NCBI GenBank assembly: GCA_902771225.1
Contig: CACXWH010000014.1
Span: 1-34,771, forward strand
Length of the DNA stretch: 34,771 nt
Direction: 5' to 3'
Source of the DNA: an uncultured Methanobrevibacter sp.
GTDB taxonomy: Archaea; Methanobacteriota; Methanobacteria; Methanobacteriales; Methanobacteriaceae
Shown here one piece after another: positions 24,472 through 33,840 of the stretch. Every line of letters begins with the position of its first letter. Within the stretch, counting starts at the first letter, position 1. A program made the translations under genes and the position numbers. The notes under the pieces were generated by a model. It worked only from the letters and a program-made list of their open reading frames with translations. It had not been told where the DNA came from and did not search any database.

Positions 24472-26472
24472 TTAATAATCCCATAACGCTTTCTCATATC
24501 CTAATTTTTCTGCTAATTCAGGTTCCCATTGATTTTTTTTAAACATATACTCATAGACACCTCTTTCTGTTTCTCTCAATTTTTTTGTTGCTGCTTGGTG
24601 TTTATGATAAACAAATGCTCCCGGAGCCTGGTAAATTTTTAATTTTAAAATATGTCTTACAAAATCTGAAAAAATCCTATCTGACCGATAATGTCTACCT
24701 AATTCTGAATCCAAACCTAAAGTCTTTTTATAAACATCACGTTTAATATATGTGCAGAAAAATGGGGCGAAATTCAATTCTAATAATTCCCCATCATGAA
24801 ATACTGGTACATTAATAATATTATGATGTGCTCTTGAAGGAGTAGTATCACATACAAAATCAATATTTGCATATGGTACATGTGCAAGCATAGTTTTATT
24901 TCCTGCGGATAACATTTCATGAGGTACAACAATACCACAATCAGGAATAGAATAAGCACAATGTTGCATATGACATAAGGCACTTTTGGTTAATATCGCA
25001 TCATTGTTTAAAAGTAATATGTCTGAATTATAATCAGATAATGTTATTCCTTGTTCAACTGCAAAAGTAAATCCATAATTAATATTATTTGAAATTAGAT
25101 GTATTGTGCCCTCTGAACTTAAATCAAATAAAAATTTTTTAACATCCTCACTAGAATTATTGTCAACAATTATTATATCAACCATGTCTCCAAATCCAAA
25201 TGATAAAATTGAATTTATACAATTTTTGAGTTCATTTAATGATTCATAATTAGGTATAATGATGCTCACTTTTTTATTAAGCGAATCCATATGATTACAT
25301 TTTATTTTATTCCTTTCCCTAACATTTTTTACTAAATCATAATTGTTAGACCTGTTAGTGAGCCTATCATTAGAATCATGTTCATAATACTTTGAAAGTA
25401 AAACTGGAACCGAGTATAATTTAAAATTATTACTAATTTTTAATATAAAATCCCAATCAGCCATCTTCATCAATTCATTATCAAAACTAATATTAATTTT
25501 TTTTAATATACTTGATTTATGGCAAAAAGAATTTAAATCTATATAATTATGATTGTGTAATAATGATTTATTATATGAACCAAAACGTACTGCATGAGAT
25601 TTTGAACCAAAATTTTTGTATAGTAACTGGCCAGAATACAATGCATCAGCATCAGGTAATTTAATAAATGCACCAACCATTGTTTCAATAAATTTTGAAT
25701 CCCATTCATTATCGGAATCCAAATACATTATAATTTCCCCATTAACTTTTGTTAAAGCATAATTACGTGCAAAAGAACAACCTTTATTTTTATCATTTGA
25801 AAATATACGTATTCTATCATCATCAAAAGAATTTAATATACTTACTGTATTATCAGTGCACCCATCATTTATAATTATTAATTCAAAATTAGAATATGAT
25901 TGATTTAAAATTGAGTTGATAGCATTTTGGATAAAATTTTCTTGATTGTAAGTTGGCATGATTATAGAGACTAATGGGTTATAGGTGGTATTTGATAAAA
26001 TTTTTCTTAAATATTTACCAATATGATCCATAAATGCGAAAATCCTTTTATCTTCATTTGAAAAAGGTGATTTTATAATCGGCGAGGTATAAGAATTAGC
26101 TAAAAACTCTTGAAAATTAATAAATTCTTTCATTTTGGTTAATCTTTTATTTTGATTTTTTAAAGAAACATTACTCTTTTTCAATTTTTTATTTTTTCTC
26201 TTCAAAGAAGATATTTCCTTTTTTAAAGACGAATTTTCTTTATTTAAAGATGAATTTTCTTTATTTAAAGATGAATTTGCATTATTTAAACTTAAAACTT
26301 CCATATTTAATTTTTCATTAACTTCTTTCAGATTTATTAAATTATTCCTCAAAATTTTAGATTTATCAATTAAACATTTATTTTTTATATTTAAACTCAT
26401 AACATTTTCTTTTAAATATCCATATTGTTTTGATTGATCTTTTTTAGTTTCTTTACGTTCATTAATCTTCAA
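24472..26472 (-). CDS. Coiled-coil double-domain family 2 glycosyltransferase
   Basis: A 666-residue protein. Residues about 25-115 are a coiled coil with heptad repeats (SSLNKEN twice). About 117-160 is a linker, FQEFLANSYTSP...PFSNEDKRIFAFMD, shared with the 27328 gene. The first GT2 domain (about 163-380) has SIIMPTYNQENF, INDGCTDNT and the metal-binding MYLDSDNEWD. The second (about 402-640) has SIIIPNYESLNEL, IIVDNNSSED and LLLNNDAIL. Both active sites look complete, so it may add two sugars in turn. The C-terminus is LGYEKALWDY. The start is a TTG at 26472 behind AGGGTTG; the first ATG (26400) would remove 24 residues. There is no signal peptide or membrane segment, hence a cytoplasmic or membrane-peripheral enzyme. 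Likely role: building an envelope glycan. Confidence 0.87.
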   Translation of the reverse strand: MKINERKETKKDQSKQYGYLKENVMSLNIKNKCLIDKSKILRNNLINLKEVNEKLNMEVLSLNNANSSLNKENSSLNKENSSLKKEISSLKRKNKKLKKSNVSLKNQNKRLTKMKEFINFQEFLANSYTSPIIKSPFSNEDKRIFAFMDHIGKYLRKILSNTTYNPLVSIIMPTYNQENFIQNAINSILNQSYSNFELIIINDGCTDNTVSILNSFDDDRIRIFSNDKNKGCSFARNYALTKVNGEIIMYLDSDNEWDSKFIETMVGAFIKLPDADALYSGQLLYKNFGSKSHAVRFGSYNKSLLHNHNYIDLNSFCHKSSILKKINISFDNELMKMADWDFILKISNNFKLYSVPVLLSKYYEHDSNDRLTNRSNNYDLVKNVRERNKIKCNHMDSLNKKVSIIIPNYESLNELKNCINSILSFGFGDMVDIIIVDNNSSEDVKKFLFDLSSEGTIHLISNNINYGFTFAVEQGITLSDYNSDILLLNNDAILTKSALCHMQHCAYSIPDCGIVVPHEMLSAGNKTMLAHVPYANIDFVCDTTPSRAHHNIINVPVFHDGELLELNFAPFFCTYIKRDVYKKTLGLDSELGRHYRSDRIFSDFVRHILKLKIYQAPGAFVYHKHQAATKKLRETERGVYEYMFKKNQWEPELAEKLGYEKALWDY
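26231..26272. repeat. Tandem 21-bp repeat encoding a coiled-coil heptad
   Basis: Two identical 21-bp units lie at 26231-26251 and 26252-26272, flanked by diverged copies at about 26210-26230 and 26273-26293. On the coding strand each unit specifies seven residues (SSLNKEN register), exactly one coiled-coil heptad. Gain or loss of a unit keeps the frame and lengthens or shortens the coil by one heptad. Confidence 0.8.
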
Positions 26473-26740
26473 AATAACAACCCTATAATTAACTTTTAAA
26501 AATTGATATAAATTTTAGAAATTTTCATCATCACATTATTTTAAATATTTTAATATTATATTATATCTCTTTAAATATAAAACTTTTATTAAGTGAAACA
26601 ATATACTTAAAATTGTTAGAACATGAAAAATAAAAAAAATCGTACAAATTTTTGAAAGAATTATCGTTGAACTAATTAAATATATATTTATGTATTGCCA
26701 AATATTATATTAATTATATTTAAATGAATAGGTAATTAAA

Positions 26741-27274
26741 ATGTCTAATGGGAATTATAGTAAAGATTCATTATTAAATGAAAAAAAAATAAAAGATATT
26801 TTAGAAGATTTACAAGATTACATTAATCAAACCAAAAATAATAATCAAATGTTGAATTTAATTAATGAGCATTTTGAATCAAATAAAACTATCAAAAATG
26901 AAAATTTTAACATCACTGAATTCACACAAATAATTGATGAAAAAAATCAGGAAATTATCTATCTATCTGAAAAAATCAAAACATTAACAGAATACATATC
27001 AAAAAATGATACGCCATTTAAAATATTTAAAAATGAGATATCAACTAATGAAAAAACAATCCACAATCTAAAAAGTGAAATTACTGGATTAAATGAAATT
27101 TTATCACGCAAACAAAAACAAATTGAATTTTTAAATAGGGAAAATAATATTCTTAAATCTAATTTTGAGCTCAATATGGATAATATTAAATCTTTAAGAA
27201 AAGAAATTGAAATTTTAAAATCTATTATTGATGAAAAAAACCGAATAATTAAGTCCTTGGAAAATAAAAATTAA
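26741..27274 (+). CDS. Coiled-coil protein upstream of a GT2 gene
   Basis: A 177-residue soluble, highly charged protein without signal peptide or membrane segment. From about residue 60 it is almost entirely heptad-like (IIDEKNQEIIYLSEKIKTL, then LKSEITGLNEILSRKQKQIE and SLRKEIEILKSIIDEKNRII). It is not an enzyme. ATG 26741 follows AGGTAA, and TATA-like stretches lie at 26678-26725 in a divergent 268-base gap shared with the opposing 26472 gene. It is 53 bases ahead of the glycosyltransferase at 27328, whose own coil is very short. It may therefore be that enzyme's separately encoded coiled-coil partner, the equivalent of the N-terminal coil fused in the 24472-26472 protein. It could be an unrelated scaffold. 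Confidence 0.75.
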   Translation: MSNGNYSKDSLLNEKKIKDILEDLQDYINQTKNNNQMLNLINEHFESNKTIKNENFNITEFTQIIDEKNQEIIYLSEKIKTLTEYISKNDTPFKIFKNEISTNEKTIHNLKSEITGLNEILSRKQKQIEFLNRENNILKSNFELNMDNIKSLRKEIEILKSIIDEKNRIIKSLENKN

Positions 27275-27327
27275 GATAATTAATTTAGATTTATATAACA
27301 TAACACAAAATTTAGGTTGGTTTTAAT

Positions 27328-29067
27328 TTGAATAATAAAAATTTGTCTAATGAAATTGCTTCTTTAAAAAATAAGATTAAGAGATTAAATAAAGAAAATA
27401 AATCCCTTAAGAATAATTTTTTTAATTTTCAAGAATTTCTTACTAAATCATATATTTCTCCAAGATTCAATGCACCGTTTTCAAATGAAGAAAAACAGGC
27501 TTTTGTATTTATGGATTATTTAAGCGAATATTTAAGGAACATTCCATTAAATAACGATTATCATCCACTAGTATCTGTTATAATGCCCACATTTAATAGA
27601 AGAACCTCCATAGAATACGCATTAACTTCTGTTCTAACTCAAACATATGATAATTTTGAACTTTTAATTATTGATGATGGCAGTACAGATGGTACAGTTG
27701 AATTTTTAAATACAATCCCTGATGAAAGACTTAAAATATTAAGTCATGGTGAAAATAAAGGATGTTCCTTTTCTAGAAATTATGGTCTAAAAAATGCGAA
27801 AGGAGATATTATAATGTATTTAGATTCCGATAACACTTGGGATCCAAGATATATTGAAGCTATGGTTGGTGCATTTTTTGAATTGCCTGATGCAGATGCA
27901 TTGTATTGTGGACAATATTTAATTAGAAATTTTAGTTCAGAACATCCCTTTGGGGTTCGTTTTTGTTCATTTAATAAGCTTTTATTACATAACCATAATT
28001 TCATTGACTTAAATTGTTTTTGCCATAAGAAGGAAATTATAAATGATATTGGGGCATTCGATGAAACCTTGTGGCGATTAGTTGATTGGGATTTAATTTT
28101 AAGGATAAGTAATACTTTAAAAATATATTCAGTCCCAGTTTTACTTTCTAATTATTATGTACATAAATTTGAAAACAGAATTTCAAATATGGAATTTGAT
28201 TATGAAGCTGCATGTGAAATACTTTTAAATAGAAATAAGATACCTCATAAAGAATATAATCCTCTTGATAAAAAAGTTAGCATTATATTACCCAATCATG
28301 GATCATTAAATGAACTTAAAACATGCTTAAATTCAGTATTTTCTTGTAATCTTGGAGACATGGCCGATGTCATTGTTATTGATATTAATTCTAACACAGA
28401 AGTTGTAGAATATCTTTTAAATCTGGAATTGGAAGGAAAAATTAAATTGATACTTAATTGTCTTAATCATGGTTTGGATTATACAATTAAAAAGGGTATT
28501 ATCAAATCTGATTCAAACTCAGATTTATTATTTATAAATACTGGAACTACTTTAATAAAGGGAGCTATCGAACATATGCAAAAGTCTGCTTATGACCTTC
28601 CAGATTGTGGTTTAGTTGTACCACATATGATGACAACGAATGAACAAGATGTGCATGATTTCCAAATTCCGTATGCTCATCCAGAATTGGAGTCCGATTC
28701 AATACCTTCATTAAATCATAATAATGTAAAAAATTTACCGATATTCCATGACGGAGGCACATTAGAATTAAATTTCGCACCATTATTTGGAACATACATT
28801 AAAAGAGAAATTTATAATAAGATAATAAGTTTGAATCCTAATTTAAATATACATAAATTCTTCGATTATACATTTTCTGATATTATCAACTATATGTTGA
28901 ATTTAAAAATTTATCAAATCCCTGATGCTTATATTTATCAAAAATATGTTGATATGAGTATGTTTGAAGTAAGTGAAAAAGAATTGAATTATATTTATAA
29001 TAATGATGAATTAAAAAACAATCCTACTCAAAAGTTAAATCATAAATATCCCCTATGGGATTTTTAA
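27328..29067 (+). CDS. Double-domain family 2 glycosyltransferase with degenerate second domain
   Basis: A 579-residue paralogue of the 24472-26472 protein. It has a short coil (about 5-30), the shared linker FQEFLTKSYISP...PFSNEEKQAFVFMD, a complete first GT2 domain (SVIMPTFNRR, IDDGSTDGT, MYLDSDNTWD), a second GT2-like domain and the ending KYPLWDF. In the second domain the motif corresponding to LLLNNDA in the paralogue reads LLFINTGT, and the VDNNS equivalent reads IDINS, so the usual metal-binding acids are lost and this half is probably inactive or purely binding. The start is TTG 27328, behind AGGTTGG with a 7-base gap, much like the TTG start and leader of the paralogue. It is convergent with the 29108 gene. 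Acceptor and donor sugars are unknown. Confidence 0.87.
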   Translation: MNNKNLSNEIASLKNKIKRLNKENKSLKNNFFNFQEFLTKSYISPRFNAPFSNEEKQAFVFMDYLSEYLRNIPLNNDYHPLVSVIMPTFNRRTSIEYALTSVLTQTYDNFELLIIDDGSTDGTVEFLNTIPDERLKILSHGENKGCSFSRNYGLKNAKGDIIMYLDSDNTWDPRYIEAMVGAFFELPDADALYCGQYLIRNFSSEHPFGVRFCSFNKLLLHNHNFIDLNCFCHKKEIINDIGAFDETLWRLVDWDLILRISNTLKIYSVPVLLSNYYVHKFENRISNMEFDYEAACEILLNRNKIPHKEYNPLDKKVSIILPNHGSLNELKTCLNSVFSCNLGDMADVIVIDINSNTEVVEYLLNLELEGKIKLILNCLNHGLDYTIKKGIIKSDSNSDLLFINTGTTLIKGAIEHMQKSAYDLPDCGLVVPHMMTTNEQDVHDFQIPYAHPELESDSIPSLNHNNVKNLPIFHDGGTLELNFAPLFGTYIKREIYNKIISLNPNLNIHKFFDYTFSDIINYMLNLKIYQIPDAYIYQKYVDMSMFEVSEKELNYIYNNDELKNNPTQKLNHKYPLWDF

Positions 29068-29107
29068 TGGAATAATAATAAATTATTTAATCATTTATGT
29101 ATAATAA

Positions 29108-30985
29108 TTAAAATGATTTTAATCTAACATCATTATTTTCGCTAATATAAATTTTTACTTTCATATTATCAATTGTAAACAATTTTTCATTGAAATTTAT
29201 TAAATGGTCTTTTCTAAATCTAACATTTTTCTTTATTTTACCGTCATTATTAAAAATTGTTAGAAAAAGAGAATATGAGGACCTTTGATCCAAGAAAAAT
29301 TCCCACTCCAATTCAAAAGCTGTTTTTTCCTCATTTTGAGTTAAATATATTAATTCCTCTGTTGAATCCTTACGTATCAACATTTTAAAATTCTTTTTAA
29401 TAGTATCTTTATTTTTTATTAAAATTTTTAGTTTATCATCATCAAAATCGATTTCAAAGTCCTTTTCTAAATTTTGAGTAATTAAAGAAAGTTGTCCAAT
29501 TGAATTAATAACTGGTATATTATTATCCACTTTACAAATTATTTCTTTAATTGAAGTTTCATTAAGATGTATTTTATTAAACTTCTCATTTTTATAATTA
29601 GCTTTTAAAAAGATTGTATACATTTCAAAGCTAGATAAATCCGATGATAAAATTTCAAGAGTATATTTTATATTTCCATTTTCTTCAATCTTATTAAAAT
29701 CAAATGTTTTCACATTATCTTCTAAAATATCATTAAAACTAGTAACACCACTTAAAACAAGTTGTAATTTTTCAATTGATAAATATTTTGGAATGGTCAC
29801 ATCTGAAAATATAATTTTATCTGAAGTAAAATTTAATTTACCAACATTTACAAATTGTTCCATTAAATATTTAACTTTAAATAATTTATCAGGGACAGGC
29901 ACATCAGGATTTCTAAATAATGGTAATTTCCAATAACTATTATTATTTTCATCACATATTTCCCTTTGATTCTTTAAACTTAACCTCAGCAATTCTTTAA
30001 GTTCATTTCTATAATTATTAATAATTAAATAAGCATAAATATTATCTATCAAATTCAAATCATTTTCATAAATATTTTCAAATTTACTTTCCTGGTCTTT
30101 TAATAAAATTCTCACTCTATTAAACAGGATATCTTCAAATTCCGCACTATTTAAAACTCCCTTTATAGGTACTAAAATTCTTCTTAGCAAAATTTTAAAA
30201 TAAACATCACAAGAATCAATAAAATAATCTAAATCCAAATCATAAGAATCTAATCTATTAATATAATTATCAGTATTTGCCCTGCTCGTACTCAAAGAGC
30301 TTTTAATTTGTCTCCACAAATAAACACAATCGGGAATGATTGCTATTTTATTAGCATATGTATAAGCCATATGCGAAAAGTACCTATCAGCATAAATCAT
30401 TCCTATCGGTAATTTTATATCATTTTTTATTAATAAATCTTTTCTAATTATCTTATTCCAATAAAAAGCATCCTCAAATATTTCTGGAAAATTATTTATG
30501 TCCGTTATAACCTGTTCTTTTCTCCAAACATAATTTTCACGAAAATCAAATTCGATTTGCGAATTTCCCACTATAAAATTAGCTTTTCCGATACAAATAT
30601 CTGCATCTTCCAGTTTAGCTTTTTTGTATAACTTTTCATAAGCATAATTAGGTATAATATCATCATTATCCACTAAAATAATATATTCACCATTAGCTAA
30701 ACTTATTCCTAGATTTGCACTAGTTGCTAATCCTTCATTTACTTTTTTATCAATTACACGAATATTATCATATTTTTCTTCAAATCGTTTGCAAACACTT
30801 AAACTATTATCTGTACTGGCATCGTTTATTAATAATATTTCTAAATTATCTAACGTTTGATTAACTAAAGAATATAAACACTTTTCTAAATATGATCCAC
30901 CATTATAAACTAAAACAATCGCAGTTAATCCATATGTTTTATTATCATTATCCATATTTGAATAAATAACATTGAAATTATTCAT
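29108..30985 (-). CDS. Family 2 glycosyltransferase with C-terminal accessory domain
   Basis: A 625-residue protein. Residues about 15-240 form a GT2 domain with TAIVLVYNGGSYLEKCL, LLINDASTDNS, IILVDNDDIIPNYA (metal motif near residue 103) and GKANFIVG. The region to about 370 is helical, and the last 250 residues are beta-rich and not recognised, a layout also seen in teichoic-acid-decorating glycosyltransferases such as TarS/TarM-type GT2 enzymes. ATG 30985 has a strong GGGGGAG site and follows the TagF-like gene by 2 bases, so the two are a coupled operon. A plausible role is to glycosylate or prime the glycerol-phosphate polymer made by its partner. The C-terminal part and the acceptor are unknown. 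Confidence 0.85.
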   Translation of the reverse strand: MNNFNVIYSNMDNDNKTYGLTAIVLVYNGGSYLEKCLYSLVNQTLDNLEILLINDASTDNSLSVCKRFEEKYDNIRVIDKKVNEGLATSANLGISLANGEYIILVDNDDIIPNYAYEKLYKKAKLEDADICIGKANFIVGNSQIEFDFRENYVWRKEQVITDINNFPEIFEDAFYWNKIIRKDLLIKNDIKLPIGMIYADRYFSHMAYTYANKIAIIPDCVYLWRQIKSSLSTSRANTDNYINRLDSYDLDLDYFIDSCDVYFKILLRRILVPIKGVLNSAEFEDILFNRVRILLKDQESKFENIYENDLNLIDNIYAYLIINNYRNELKELLRLSLKNQREICDENNNSYWKLPLFRNPDVPVPDKLFKVKYLMEQFVNVGKLNFTSDKIIFSDVTIPKYLSIEKLQLVLSGVTSFNDILEDNVKTFDFNKIEENGNIKYTLEILSSDLSSFEMYTIFLKANYKNEKFNKIHLNETSIKEIICKVDNNIPVINSIGQLSLITQNLEKDFEIDFDDDKLKILIKNKDTIKKNFKMLIRKDSTEELIYLTQNEEKTAFELEWEFFLDQRSSYSLFLTIFNNDGKIKKNVRFRKDHLINFNEKLFTIDNMKVKIYISENNDVRLKSF

Positions 30986-30987
30986 GA

Positions 30988-33582
30988 TTATTCTCCCCCA
31001 AAAATAATGTTAATAACTTCTTCTGAAGCATTTCCATGACCTAATCCACAGAATTTTTTATAAAATTTATTATATTGATTAGCATATTCTTTTTCTACAT
31101 CAGTTATATTTCTTATACATCTAATTAATTCATCTTCATTATATATTTCAGGACCGGGCAAACTCTCTTTAACTTCAGAATATAAACCCCTTAAAGAGGA
31201 ATATTTTTCAATATCCGGCACATAAAACAATATTGGCTTTTTAGAATGTGCAAAATCAAAAAATACTGATGAATAATCGGTTATTAAAATATCGGAAATT
31301 AAATATAAATCTGCGATATCATCATAATTAGATAAATCCATTATCACATTTTTCACTTTTTCTGATAAATCTAATTGTCTTAAAATTGAATAATGTAATC
31401 TTATTATAATTATATAATCATTACCCAAATTTTCGCAGATTTTTTCTAAATCCAAAACATGAGAATATTTTTTACGGTCGTGTTCATCAACTTCATAATC
31501 CCTAAAAGTAGGACAATATAAAATAATTTTTTTATTAGAATCAATATGTAATTTATCTTTAATTTCTTGTTCTTTAATAGATGTATCTTCATAAAAAATG
31601 TCATTAGCAGGATATCCTTTATTAATAATTGGACCATCATATTCAAATGACCGTTTAAAAATATCTTTTGCATAATCACTTGGAGACAATAAATAATTCC
31701 AAGTACCAACTTCTCTACTAATACTTCCTTTAGTGACATTTTTATCAGTCGAATTGATATCAGTACCCATACGTTTATAAGGAGTTCCATGAGTAGTGTG
31801 TATATGAATTACATTTTCATTTGGTTTCAATATAGGGAAACTAATATTGGTTATCCAATAACTTGAAGCACGCAACATGTCAAAATAATGCTCTGATCTT
31901 CTTTTGATAACAACTGGATTTCCAGGTATTTTTAATTTTTCTTTATTATATGCCCAAACAAAGTCATATTTTTCATCCAATCCTAACTCTAGCATTTTTT
32001 CATAAATATATTTTGGTTGTCCTGAATAGAATCTTGCCATGAAACTTTCAAAGAAAACAGTTTTTTTAACATATTTTTTAAGATTATTTTTTAATTTATT
32101 TATTTTATCCCCTTTTAAAATACGAGTTCCTAAGACATTATCCGAAATGTTTTTTAGTCGAATAGCAACTTTAAAATTTTTAATTAAATCAGTGGCCCGA
32201 TATTTAAAATTAATTTTTGAACTAAATTTAACTATGTCATCATATTTTTCAAAATTACAGATTAATGATTTTTTATCAACATCGTTTTGATTTAGAAACA
32301 TTATAAACTCAACGGTTTCAAAATTCAAGTTTTTCAATAATTCAATTTTGCCATTCACTATTAAATTTTCATTTTTATTAATAACATCGATGTCTCTGAC
32401 TATAAAATTAGCTTTTTGATGTTTGAATGCAACATAATGGTCTGCAGTTTCATATGGGTCAAAGATTATACTATTTTCTTTATCAATTAATATTTTATTA
32501 TTATTTTGGGCATTGAAGTTAATTCTAAATAAAAAATCTGTATCGAATGTACTTAATTGAACATAAGAATCATAAATTCCAGATGTGCCAAATTTCATCA
32601 AGTCATTTCCATTTAATTCAACTTCATTATTTTTTATTTCTTTTAAAATTCTCTTCCCGGAATTTCTATGCTTTATCATTAAACTAGTTTTATAAAAAAT
32701 TTCTAATAAATCACCCTGTTGAAAATTAGAAATCTTATTTTTTTGTCTGAATAGTAATTTATTATTTTTTTCAATAAGATCAAAAGAAAAATTATTATTG
32801 TATTCTTTATCAAAAAATTCATTGATATCTTTAATAATTGTGTTATTTATTTCCCATAAAATTAATCTAGATAAAGCGGGGTGTTTAAAAATACCATCAT
32901 CAGGATAATAATTATTAAATTTGAAAAGATAATTTAAAATAATATAATAAATAAATGGATTAATATCATATTTTTCAATTTCGGGATATAACTTTAAAAA
33001 ATTATTTAATTTAAATTCATGAAAAGGATTACACTTTTCATAAATTCCCAGTGTTAAATAGTGCTTTATTGAATCAAAAGTATCTGTATTTAGTTTATAT
33101 TTTAACATATAATTTTCTTCATTGAACAAAAATGATTCTTTAATAAATTCATATTGTTCATCCAATGTTTTTGGGATAGTTAAAATATTCCCATTTAAAC
33201 CTTTTAAATTTTTATTAATATCATAATCATTTGAGATTATTAAATCATATTTCATAATCAAGTTTTCTTGAATTTCTAAATCATGAGTATTATTAGGAGC
33301 ATAAATAATTTTTGTGCCATTAATACTTGAATATTCAAAAAGTAATTTAATATTTTTTAAATCTAAACTACAATTTATAAATAAAACATCGAAAATTACT
33401 TCTGATTTGATTAAATCTTCAACCATTAATTCATCGAGATTATAATAAATAAATCTATCATCGATTAAATTACAATAAAATAAGAGTTCATAAGGTGTAT
33501 CATTTGCAAATAAACCTATCTTTACATTATTGTTATAATTATTATTTATTTCAGATATTTTAGTTATATCCTTAATTTTCAA
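30988..33582 (-). CDS. CDP-glycerol glycerophosphotransferase-like (TagB/TagF) enzyme
   Basis: An 864-residue protein. The C-terminal half (about 520-855) is a glycerophosphotransferase domain of the TagB/TagF family, which adds glycerol- or ribitol-phosphate from a CDP donor. Motifs are YWITNISFPI, HTTHGTPYKRMG (catalytic His near 597), ILYCPTFRD, IIIRLHY, and ILITDYSSVFFDFAHSKKPI (near 769). The N-terminal half includes a partial HY..G module (YMLKYKLNTD, IKHYLTLGIYEKCNPFHEF) near 155-200 and a beta-rich spacer. The start is TTG 33582 with a strong GGAGGT site 6 bases away; a TATA-like TATAAATATAT (33621-33632) precedes it. It is first in an operon with a GT2 gene. With the GpsA and LicC-like genes in the same island it suggests a teichoic-acid-like polymer. 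Confidence 0.9.
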   Translation of the reverse strand: MKIKDITKISEINNNYNNNVKIGLFANDTPYELLFYCNLIDDRFIYYNLDELMVEDLIKSEVIFDVLFINCSLDLKNIKLLFEYSSINGTKIIYAPNNTHDLEIQENLIMKYDLIISNDYDINKNLKGLNGNILTIPKTLDEQYEFIKESFLFNEENYMLKYKLNTDTFDSIKHYLTLGIYEKCNPFHEFKLNNFLKLYPEIEKYDINPFIYYIILNYLFKFNNYYPDDGIFKHPALSRLILWEINNTIIKDINEFFDKEYNNNFSFDLIEKNNKLLFRQKNKISNFQQGDLLEIFYKTSLMIKHRNSGKRILKEIKNNEVELNGNDLMKFGTSGIYDSYVQLSTFDTDFLFRINFNAQNNNKILIDKENSIIFDPYETADHYVAFKHQKANFIVRDIDVINKNENLIVNGKIELLKNLNFETVEFIMFLNQNDVDKKSLICNFEKYDDIVKFSSKINFKYRATDLIKNFKVAIRLKNISDNVLGTRILKGDKINKLKNNLKKYVKKTVFFESFMARFYSGQPKYIYEKMLELGLDEKYDFVWAYNKEKLKIPGNPVVIKRRSEHYFDMLRASSYWITNISFPILKPNENVIHIHTTHGTPYKRMGTDINSTDKNVTKGSISREVGTWNYLLSPSDYAKDIFKRSFEYDGPIINKGYPANDIFYEDTSIKEQEIKDKLHIDSNKKIILYCPTFRDYEVDEHDRKKYSHVLDLEKICENLGNDYIIIIRLHYSILRQLDLSEKVKNVIMDLSNYDDIADLYLISDILITDYSSVFFDFAHSKKPILFYVPDIEKYSSLRGLYSEVKESLPGPEIYNEDELIRCIRNITDVEKEYANQYNKFYKKFCGLGHGNASEEVINIIFGGE

Positions 33583-33620
33583 GTAAATACCTCCACAAAT
33601 AAAAAAATTAAATATAATTA

Positions 33621-33632
33621 ATATATTTATAT
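33621..33632 (-). promoter_or_regulatory. TATA-like box of the TagF-like/GT2 operon
   Basis: The minus strand reads ATATAAATATAT, about 40-50 bases before the TTG start at 33582. That places the transcription start just ahead of the strong GGAGGT ribosome site at 33589-33594. Confidence 0.5.
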
Positions 33633-33840
33633 GTGGTTACATTTAAGTAATTCGATTGATTACATATATTTAATGATTTGAATAATTATTTTTGCTCTAT
33701 TTTTATAAATAGAATTATAATAAAATAAAGTAACATTAAAGAATTTATTCAATTTAATGAAAAATAAGTTACTGGAAAAAATTGCTGATTCAAACATTTA
33801 TCATATTATAACATGCACATAATATTTTTTTATTGTAATC

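Noticed and set aside
32039-32290. 83-codon plus-strand frame inside the TagF-like gene
   Set aside because: Antisense shadow in AT-rich sequence with no ribosome site or motif.
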